A stretch of DNA of 7,139 nt. It comes from Candidatus Gastranaerophilales bacterium. Lineage in GTDB: Bacteria; Cyanobacteriota; Vampirovibrionia; Gastranaerophilales; JAILCC01. A program made the translations under genes and the position numbers. The number at the start of each line of letters is the position of its first letter. Position 1 is the first letter of the stretch. The notes under the pieces are model-generated. The model was not told the DNA's origin. It saw only the letters and a program-made list of their open reading frames with translations, and searched no databases. The stretch spans positions 1-7,139 of the forward strand of contig JAKSUS010000058.1 of assembly GCA_024408745.1 (NCBI GenBank). The letters are read 5' to 3'. This document shows, piece by piece, positions 1-5,778 of the stretch.

Positions 1-19
1 AAAAACTGAAGAAATAATA

Positions 20-748
20 TTACTTTAAACTTGATTTCAAAAGTAATTCCGCTAAATATTTTGCACCTTCAAAGGGTTGAACTGCTAATTTTTCTGCTGA
101 TTTTTGAACATCAAACGAAATAAATCTGTGCTCAACCGAAAAACTGTCTTTTTTAGTTTCATCAATTTCTAAAATAACATAACACGCTTTATTATCTTCC
201 GTAAAAGGTCTACCTACACTTCCTACATTTACAACTGTTTGCTTTTCTATCTGATAACCTGCGGGAAGATGTGTATGCCCGCATAAAATCAAAGTATCAT
301 TCACTCCTTCGAGCATTGGTTTAATTTCGTCAATACTTTTACCGGGTAAAATGTTTTCATCATTTTTTCTCGGCGAACCATGAGTCATTAAAATTGAAGT
401 TTCACCAATTTTTATTGATTTTGTAGAAGGTAAATTTTTCAAAAACTCAATATTTTCTTTTGATAAAGTATCTTTTGAATACTGAATTGCATTTTTGGCA
501 AAATCAGGAACATTCGGAAGTCCATCATTAACAATAAACAAATCAGTATTTCCTTGTATAATATCAACATCATATTTTGAAGATAGATTTTTAACAAAAG
601 TAACTGTTTTGTCTGGTTCAGAACCCATAATCGCTAAATCGCCCAATATTAATAATCTGTTTATTTCAGAATTATCAATATCATTCAAAACACTTTCCAA
701 TGCTTCCATATTTCCGTGAATATCAGATATAACAGCAACTTTAATCAT
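20..748 (-). CDS. Metallophosphoesterase, YfcE/MJ0936-like (calcineurin-like phosphodiesterase)
   Basis: A 242-residue protein of the small calcineurin-like phosphoesterase family (Metallophos_2 type), probably cytosolic because there is no signal peptide or membrane segment. These enzymes use two metal ions to hydrolyse phosphodiesters or phosphomonoesters; the natural substrate is often unknown and cannot be read here. All five metal-site motifs are visible in order: DIHGN (D9, H11), GD (36-37), GNTD (66-69), THG (H123) and CGHTH (156-160). The NVGSVGRPF segment at 174-182 is also typical of the YfcE/MJ0936 branch. Length is somewhat above the smallest YfcE-type members, with about 60 extra C-terminal residues (183-242). 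The ATG at 748 is preceded by AAGGAG (760-765 on the other strand) 11 nt upstream. It lies 21 nt after the purH stop, so it is probably cotranscribed with purH. The order suggests shared expression rather than a proven purine role. Family call is firm; substrate is unknown. Confidence 0.93.
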   Translation of the reverse strand: MIKVAVISDIHGNMEALESVLNDIDNSEINRLLILGDLAIMGSEPDKTVTFVKNLSSKYDVDIIQGNTDLFIVNDGLPNVPDFAKNAIQYSKDTLSKENIEFLKNLPSTKSIKIGETSILMTHGSPRKNDENILPGKSIDEIKPMLEGVNDTLILCGHTHLPAGYQIEKQTVVNVGSVGRPFTEDNKACYVILEIDETKKDSFSVEHRFISFDVQKSAEKLAVQPFEGAKYLAELLLKSSLK

Positions 749-769
749 TATAAAATTTACTCCTTAAAA

Positions 770-2275
770 TTAATGTAAAAATTCTCTCATTCCGGTTGTA
801 ATCATTGCGATATTGTATTTATCACATTCAGCGATAACGTCATTATCTTTAATACTTCCGCCCGGTTGGATAATTGCGGCAATTCTGCTTTGCGCTGCCG
901 CCTGAATATTATCAATTGCAGGGAAGAAACCGTCACTTGCAACAACTGCATCTTTTGATTCATCACACGCTTGATTTAAAGCAATTTCCATTGATGCAAT
1001 TCGGCTTGTTTGCCCCATTCCGACACCTAAAAGTTTTTTGTTTTTAGCAACAACAATGGCATTAGATTTAACATGTTTTACAACTTTCCACGCAAAAATC
1101 ATATCTTCAACCATATCTTCATCAGGTTTAGCTTGGGTAACAACTTTGAATGTATCTTTATTTAATTCAACATTTTCTTTGGTTTGAATTAATGTTCCAA
1201 ATTTAGTGTTTTTAATATCAATTATGGGAGTATTTTTATATGTTAAAACATCTTCGTTTACTCTCACCAATCTTAAATTCTTCTTTTGTTTTAAGTAATC
1301 AACCGCTTCTTTATCAAAATCCGGAGCGATAATAACCTCTAAAAATATTTCTTTCATCATTTTTGCGGTTTTTAAATCGACTTTTTGATTAAACGCAACA
1401 ATTCCGCCAAAAGCACTAATCGGGTCGCAGTCTAACGCTCTTTGATATGCATCAGCAACATCATCACCTAATGCAACTCCGCAGGGATTAGCGTGTTTAA
1501 TTATTGCACAGGCGTAAACTCCGATAAATTCACTTACCAAATTGAAGGCTGAGGACATATCAGCAATATTATTGAATGATAATTCTTTTCCGTTTAACAA
1601 AGTAAAATCGGTAATATTATTATCCATTTTATAGAGTCCTGCTGATTGATAAGGATTTTCGCCGTATCTTAAATCTTGTACTTTTTCTAAATTTAATGTT
1701 AGAGTTTCTTCTAATTCATTATCGTTTAATATTTTAGCAATTAAATTATCATATTTTGAAGTTAATTTGAAAGCCTTAATTGCAAGTAATTTTCTGTATT
1801 CTTCAGTTGTTTCGCCGTTGTTTTGGTTTAATATTCCAATAAATTTATCATATTGATTAACAGAGGTTAGAACATTTGTAAAAGCATAATTTTTTGCAGC
1901 GGCTCTTATTAATGCAACTCCGCCAATATCAATAGTTTCGATAGTTTTTTCCTGTTCAAAGGGATAAAGATTAACAACAACTAAATTAATTGGAGCAATA
2001 TTATTTTTTTCCAATTCTAACAAGTCGTTATTATTATCAAGTCTAGCTAAAATTCCTCCAAAAATATTCGGATGCAAGGTTTTTACTCTGCCGGATAAAA
2101 TTTCTTCAAAACCTGTAACATCTTTTACTTCAATAACAGGAATATTATTTTCTTTTAAAGTTTTAAAAGTTCCGCCTGTTGAAATAATTTCGTAATCAAA
2201 TTTTATAAGTTTTTCAGCAAATTCAACAATATTTGTTTTATCAAAAACACTTATTAATGCTCTTTTTTTAGCCAT
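770..2275 (-). CDS. purH: Bifunctional AICAR formyltransferase / IMP cyclohydrolase PurH
   Basis: A 501-residue PurH that catalyses the last two steps of de novo purine synthesis in the cytosol: 10-formyl-THF-dependent formylation of AICAR to FAICAR, then ring closure to IMP. The N-terminal MGS-like cyclohydrolase domain (about 1-140) shows ISVFDK, ISTGGT, SGRVKTLHP and the IGGVALIRAAAKNY segment. The transformylase domain follows with LRYGENPYQ (202-210), the catalytic KHANPCG (K260, H261), DPISAFGGIV (285-294), VGMGQTSRI (418-426), ASDGFFP (446-452) and the usual C-terminal TTGMREFLH. Length is normal for the family and no catalytic motif is missing. The start is chosen as the ATG at 2275 because AAGGAG sits 8 nt upstream. 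A GTG three codons earlier (2284) overlaps this Shine-Dalgarno and is unlikely to be used. It reads leftward into the phosphoesterase gene 21 nt away and is divergent from the giant gene on the other side. Confidence 0.98.
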   Translation of the reverse strand: MAKKRALISVFDKTNIVEFAEKLIKFDYEIISTGGTFKTLKENNIPVIEVKDVTGFEEILSGRVKTLHPNIFGGILARLDNNNDLLELEKNNIAPINLVVVNLYPFEQEKTIETIDIGGVALIRAAAKNYAFTNVLTSVNQYDKFIGILNQNNGETTEEYRKLLAIKAFKLTSKYDNLIAKILNDNELEETLTLNLEKVQDLRYGENPYQSAGLYKMDNNITDFTLLNGKELSFNNIADMSSAFNLVSEFIGVYACAIIKHANPCGVALGDDVADAYQRALDCDPISAFGGIVAFNQKVDLKTAKMMKEIFLEVIIAPDFDKEAVDYLKQKKNLRLVRVNEDVLTYKNTPIIDIKNTKFGTLIQTKENVELNKDTFKVVTQAKPDEDMVEDMIFAWKVVKHVKSNAIVVAKNKKLLGVGMGQTSRIASMEIALNQACDESKDAVVASDGFFPAIDNIQAAAQSRIAAIIQPGGSIKDNDVIAECDKYNIAMITTGMREFLH

Positions 2276-2283
2276 AATCTCCA

Positions 2284-2289
2284 CTCCTT
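2284..2289 (-). promoter_or_regulatory. Shine-Dalgarno site that fixes the purH start
   Basis: Read on the minus strand this is AAGGAG, 8 nt before the ATG at 2275. It overlaps the in-frame GTG at 2284-2282, so it argues for the ATG and the N-terminus MAKKRAL rather than the longer MEIMAKK form. Confidence 0.8.
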
Positions 2290-2342
2290 AAAAACAAACT
2301 TATATAAAAAGCATAATACAAAAACAGAACATTATGTTTAAA

Positions 2343-2363
2343 AAAAATTTATTGTAAATTTTT
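2343..2363. repeat. AT-rich palindrome, possible operator
   Basis: Perfect inverted repeat with 9-bp arms, AAAAATTTA (2343-2351) and TAAATTTTT (2355-2363), around TTG. An overlapping inverted pair, TTGTAA (2352-2357) and TTACAA (2365-2370), lies beside it, and AACAT-T-ATGTT is at 2328-2338. Its place midway between two divergent genes would suit a regulator site. In such AT-rich DNA, short A/T palindromes also arise by chance, so the role is inferred only. It has no GC stem and is not a terminator. Confidence 0.35.
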
Positions 2364-2434
2364 GTTACAAGAACCTTAAAAATCCTAAAGATTATCATTC
2401 AATTTGCCGATATATATTTTGGTAAGGTTGTGCG

Positions 2435-2439
2435 TAAGG
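2435..2439 (+). promoter_or_regulatory. Weak Shine-Dalgarno for the giant gene; decides ATG over GTG
   Basis: TAAGG ends 11 nt before the ATG at 2451. The same GTAAGGT heptamer occurs twice (2422-2428 and 2434-2440). The first copy is only about 2 nt from the GTG at 2430, too close to serve it, so the ATG at 2451 (MADDSLKIN) is preferred over the GTG seven codons earlier. Confidence 0.5.
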
Positions 2440-2450
2440 TAGTATTTAGC

Positions 2451-5372
2451 ATGGCAGATGATAGTTTAAAGATAAATAAACTTAATAATACTGTTTCTTC
2501 TCAAGTTACATCCGATAATAATCAGGTTAAAAAACAAGAAGAAAATGTTTCAATTCACCAAGCGGAAAAAGTTGGTGAATCTTCTGCTGATAAATCTTTA
2601 TCGAATAATATTACTACAAAAAGCACTTCTCAAACTGATTTTCAAAATTCTGACAATAGTATCTTAGATGATATTGATGCTATGGCTGAAATTCCTCAAG
2701 ATACATCTTATCTTCTTTCCGAAAGAGGCAAAATACTTAAAACTTTAACTGAATCAATATCAAAACTCGATAAAAAAAATAAAGACAATATTGATAAAGC
2801 AGTTAATAAAAGATTAAACTCACATCTTCCTTATACTGAAAAATATTTAACTACCGATGCTGAGTATGTAAGAATTTTACAAAACATTATTGCGTATCAG
2901 GATAAACTGTCTGAAGAAGAATTGACTGATTTACTGAACTCTTTAAGTATAAAAAATGATGAAGAAAAACAAGGAAAAGCAAGTTATTATCTAAATAAGG
3001 CTATACATGGAGTAGAAGAAGTTCAAAAAACTCAAGAAAAATTAACTCAAGATAAATATCGAAATCTTGAAGGAGTAAAAGCAAACTTCCAAGAAATTAC
3101 CGATAATGAAGGTATGGTTGCTGATTTAACCAATGCTCTGATTAGTTTATTCGGAACTTCAAGAGGTGATGTTAAATCTGCTATTAACGTTGAAGATAAA
3201 AACGTTCAGGAATTAATAAAGTGTATCGCTACTAAAGATGCAAAGGGGTTTGCCGTAAAATATCGTGAAATTACAGGTGTTAATTTTGATATAGATAAGT
3301 ATAAAAATCTTTCTGTTGCACAAAAAACTTTTGAAAGTGCAGAATTCGCTCATACTATGCAAGATGCTGCTAAAGAATTAAGAAAAGAACTCGACAGAGA
3401 AAGTTATAAACTTGAAAGAAACTATAATCTTGATAGTTGTGAAAACTATTTAAGAGCAAAATCCCCTGAATATTCACCTCTTGAAAAAGCATTAATGAAA
3501 ACATTTAAAAATGATAAAAAAGCGTGTTTACTATGGATTGATGCAAAAAAATTGGAATTGGGTCTTAAAGACGAACCTCAGTATAAAATTTATGGAGCAC
3601 TTGTAAAAGAATTTTTTAAAGATTCTAAAGAATTATCAAAAGAAGCATTTAAAGATAAATCTTTTGAAGAATATACATCTGAGTACAAAAACGCACTAAA
3701 ATCCGTTTACGGTGAAAATATTCCCGAAGAAACTTTGAATAATTACATATCTAATCAAATGACCGCAAACGGTTTAACTCAAACAGGTCTAATGATTGGA
3801 GTTGGTATTTTATCAGGAGGAAGTGCTTTAGCTGTTGCTTTAACAACAGGGGCTTTGATGACTTCCGAAAAAATGACTTCAAATAAAGGCTTAAATTTAA
3901 AAGAAGATGCAGGCGATATTGCAATTAATATGGCTATTACTTACGGAGGTTGGAAAGTTTTCGGCTTAGTTGCTAAAAATACTGCTGAACCTTTATTAAA
4001 GAAATTAAACGATAAAGCCTTCCAAAGTTTATTGGAAACTCACGGGATTAAAATAACAACAGCAGCAAGAGGAATATCATTAACAAGTGCAGCAGCAGGC
4101 GGTGCTTCTTCAGGTGTAGCTACAAGTATTGTTGAAGGTATGATTCAAGGACAAGATGCTTCGACTATTTTAAGTAATTCCCTAAAATCAGGCTTATCAG
4201 GTGCTTTATTTGCTATCGTTTTTGCAGGTGGGGCAGAACTAAAAAATGCTTTAACAAGTCCTGTTAAAAGATTTAAAGCTGATTATAAGTCTATATTAAA
4301 AGAATTGGCAAAAAATCCCGAACACTCAGAATTTTTAAAATCAATAAACGGTATTGAAAATACTCCCGAAGGTGCAACAAAAGTTGTTGAATATTTAACA
4401 AATATGAGAAAAACAACTTTCTTCTCATCAGAAGACGTTGAACTTATAACACAAGATACAATTCCTGCAAAATATGCCGATATTAACCCGCAAAATCAAC
4501 CCGGTTATCATATTGAAGTAGAAAAAGCATTTGCTTATAAATACGATTCACCTGCACTTCAAAAAGGTGTTAAATTAACTTCGCAAGAAAAAGCATTATG
4601 GGATGCAATTTTTAAGTTTGAAAATTCTTTTAAACAATTAGTTAAAGATTATTACTCAATTCCAAGATACGCAAGAGGTAAAGATGATTTTAAATTCGTA
4701 ATGCAGCCTGAATTAACTGACGGAAGTAAGGCAAGCCAAACTGCATTAGAATTGACAAAACAACCACAGAAAGAAGAAGTTGTAAATCCGGAAACTGTTA
4801 AAACCACAATTTCTAAAACTCAAAATATTAGTAGTAAAACTCCAATTAAAACGCTTGAACAAACTAAAGAAGCAGAAATAGCACAAATAAAAAAAACAAT
4901 AGCTGAAGAAAAAGCTATGTTTATAGAGGCACATAAAGATAATTTGCCTTCGTTAGAAGAAAGATATGAACAATTATTACGTAATCTGCGTATATCTTAT
5001 GCGGGCGGATATTCACAACTTGAAAGCAAGGCAGAAGTGTTGGCAAATAACATAAACAGATATTTAGATTACCTTTGGGAAATTTCACCTCGTGCAAAAG
5101 AATTAAAATTACAATTAGCATTAAAAAAGATGACGCCTGAAGAATTAGATTTGTATAACAGAGCCGTTAAAAGACTTGACGAAAGAGGATTAAAATATGA
5201 TAAATATGAATTAGTACAATTCCCGATAGGCGATCCGAAGAGTGTTACAAGTTCATTAGCAACACATGGATTTGCTTCAGGTGATTTTGTAATCGGATGC
5301 AATAGTGCATATAGAATAAATAATTCTTTGAGAAGAGGGGTAGAAGTTAACGATCTTCTGAGAAGGCTTTAA
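2451..5372 (+). CDS. Giant toxin/effector-like protein, N-terminal part ending inside an ADP-ribosyltransferase fold
   Basis: A 973-codon frame starting at ATG 2451 that I do not recognise as a known full-length family. Residues 1-75 are hydrophilic, rich in Ser, Asn, Gln and Lys, and probably disordered, with no signal peptide. Residues about 85-435 look mostly helical and charged. Residues about 442-602 are a Gly/Ala-rich hydrophobic stretch with several possible membrane-inserting segments. Residues about 603-765 form an unidentified globular-looking region. A Ser/Thr/Pro/Lys linker follows, then a Lys/Glu-rich helical region (about 801-893). The last 35 or so residues, including AYRINNSLRRG, look like the first strand and helix of an ART exoenzyme fold. 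They stop at VEVNDLLRRL, before any catalytic residue of that fold. The missing remainder of the fold is found directly downstream in the +1 frame, so this frame is probably not a complete protein but the first part of one gene running past 7139. Secretion route and target are unknown. Confidence 0.85.
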   Translation: MADDSLKINKLNNTVSSQVTSDNNQVKKQEENVSIHQAEKVGESSADKSLSNNITTKSTSQTDFQNSDNSILDDIDAMAEIPQDTSYLLSERGKILKTLTESISKLDKKNKDNIDKAVNKRLNSHLPYTEKYLTTDAEYVRILQNIIAYQDKLSEEELTDLLNSLSIKNDEEKQGKASYYLNKAIHGVEEVQKTQEKLTQDKYRNLEGVKANFQEITDNEGMVADLTNALISLFGTSRGDVKSAINVEDKNVQELIKCIATKDAKGFAVKYREITGVNFDIDKYKNLSVAQKTFESAEFAHTMQDAAKELRKELDRESYKLERNYNLDSCENYLRAKSPEYSPLEKALMKTFKNDKKACLLWIDAKKLELGLKDEPQYKIYGALVKEFFKDSKELSKEAFKDKSFEEYTSEYKNALKSVYGENIPEETLNNYISNQMTANGLTQTGLMIGVGILSGGSALAVALTTGALMTSEKMTSNKGLNLKEDAGDIAINMAITYGGWKVFGLVAKNTAEPLLKKLNDKAFQSLLETHGIKITTAARGISLTSAAAGGASSGVATSIVEGMIQGQDASTILSNSLKSGLSGALFAIVFAGGAELKNALTSPVKRFKADYKSILKELAKNPEHSEFLKSINGIENTPEGATKVVEYLTNMRKTTFFSSEDVELITQDTIPAKYADINPQNQPGYHIEVEKAFAYKYDSPALQKGVKLTSQEKALWDAIFKFENSFKQLVKDYYSIPRYARGKDDFKFVMQPELTDGSKASQTALELTKQPQKEEVVNPETVKTTISKTQNISSKTPIKTLEQTKEAEIAQIKKTIAEEKAMFIEAHKDNLPSLEERYEQLLRNLRISYAGGYSQLESKAEVLANNINRYLDYLWEISPRAKELKLQLALKKMTPEELDLYNRAVKRLDERGLKYDKYELVQFPIGDPKSVTSSLATHGFASGDFVIGCNSAYRINNSLRRGVEVNDLLRRL
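3774..4256 (+). other. Gly/Ala-rich hydrophobic region of the giant protein
   Basis: Within an otherwise hydrophilic protein this stretch carries four hydrophobic segments with many small residues: around TGLMIGVGILSGGSALAVAL, DIAINMAITYGGWKVFGLV, ISLTSAAAGGASSGVATSIV and GLSGALFAIVFAGGAEL. Regions of this sort, ahead of a C-terminal enzyme domain, are common in large bacterial toxins and in phage- or secretion-delivered ART proteins, where they may insert into membranes or bind a chaperone. That role is inferred from composition and position, not from a recognised motif. Confidence 0.6.
4851..5129 (+). other. Lys/Glu-rich helical, possibly coiled-coil region
   Basis: Residues from about TLEQTKEAEIAQIKKTIAEE to LKLQLALKK are rich in Lys, Glu, Gln, Leu and Ala with few Gly or Pro, as expected for long amphipathic helices. 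It follows a Ser/Thr/Lys linker and precedes the ART fold, so it may act as a spacer or oligomerisation segment. No heptad scoring was possible here. Confidence 0.5.
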
Positions 5373-5778
5373 GGATGTTAAACCGTTACAGGAAGATGCT
5401 AAATGTTATAGAGAAGTAGCAGGAATGAAGGCTGATGGTTCTGCTGATTTTATTCGTGGCTTGATAAATGCAAAAAAAGGTTATATTTTTACTGATAAAG
5501 GATATTCATATACTACTAACGCAAAAAGTTGTGCAAAATCTTGTAATTCCGGTGCGGATGAAGAAAACATAACGCAAATATTATTGACAATTCTTACACC
5601 TAAAGGAGCTAAAATTTGTAATAATAAATCAGCACCGCAACAAGAATTTATATTCCCGAGAAATGCTCAATTCAGAGTAGTAGAAGAAGCAAAAGAAACA
5701 GTTTTCACAGATAAAGATGGTTCGACTTATACTAAACCTGACAGATTAGAAATGACCGTTGAATACATATTACCTGAT
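5271..5778 (+). other. ADP-ribosyltransferase (ART exoenzyme-like) domain spanning the frame change
   Basis: Read across the frame change, the order of motifs matches ART exoenzymes (Pfam ADPrib_exo_Tox type), which transfer ADP-ribose from NAD to a target. An NNSLRRG helix (frame ending at 5372) is followed, in the +1 frame, by CYREV, whose Arg (codon 5410-5412) fits the NAD-binding Arg of motif 1. GYIFTDKGYSYTT (5491-5517) fits the 'dkGFlSTS' motif 2, with Tyr-Thr-Thr in place of Ser-Thr-Ser. TILTPKGAKI is the strand before the ARTT loop, and APQQEFIFPRNAQFRV carries Q-x-E with the catalytic Glu at codon 5644-5646. Q-x-E is the form seen in C3-like enzymes that modify Asn or Gln; E-x-E is the Arg-specific form. 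The target cannot be read from sequence. The loss of the first Ser of motif 2 is a real deviation and may alter activity. Confidence 0.75.
5361..5373 (+). other. Frame-change site: prfB-like AGA AGG CTT TAA G, or an indel
   Basis: The upstream frame ends at TAA 5370-5372. The frame continuing the same domain is +1 and is open from 5362, just after a TGA at 5359-5361, so the two frames overlap by only a few codons. The site reads AGAAGG (5361-5366), then CTT (5367-5369), then TAA G. A +1 slip of the Leu tRNA from CTT to TTT would give LLRRL-KDVKPLQED without a gap. This parallels the release-factor-2 site CTT TGA C, but here the stop is TAA and the Shine-Dalgarno-like element abuts CTT instead of lying 3 nt away. 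Removing one T of the TTT run gives the same protein, so a one-base insertion or a read error explains the data equally well. Confidence 0.55.

Larger units (their letters stand above)
2276..2450. promoter_or_regulatory. Divergent intergenic region between purH and the giant gene
   Basis: The only sizeable non-coding stretch in the window. It must hold the promoter of the purH operon (minus strand) and probably that of the giant gene (plus strand). It is nearly all A and T. On the minus strand a TATTAT at 2318-2313 is a possible -10 box, but no convincing TTGACA-like -35 box lies at the right distance. On the plus strand TATATT at 2413-2418 is a possible -10, again without a clear -35. I see no purine riboswitch and no PurR box of the Bacillus CCGAAC type. 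The assignment of specific promoter boxes is weak; the general role as a divergent promoter region follows from the gene arrangement. Confidence 0.5.

Noticed and set aside
495..719. Plus-strand open frame of 74 codons opposite the phosphoesterase
   Set aside because: It lies wholly inside the metallophosphoesterase gene, which has all its motifs; composition is that of an antisense shadow and there is no ribosome binding site.
2343..2363. Palindrome as a rho-independent terminator
   Set aside because: The stem is all A and T with no GC pairs, and it lies between two divergent gene starts, where a terminator is not expected.
2773..2780. Run of eight A residues in the giant gene as a phase-variation tract
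   Set aside because: The frame is intact across it, and A runs of this length are common in such AT-rich coding sequence; there is no evidence of slippage.
4746..5302. Three minus-strand open frames of 62 to 77 codons
   Set aside because: They are antisense to the Lys/Glu-rich part of the giant gene; their Phe- and Cys-rich or patternless translations are complements of AAA/GAA codons.
5375..5419. ATG just after the TAA at 5370-5372 as a restart for a separate downstream gene
   Set aside because: It is in a different frame from the ART core and reaches a stop after 14 codons.
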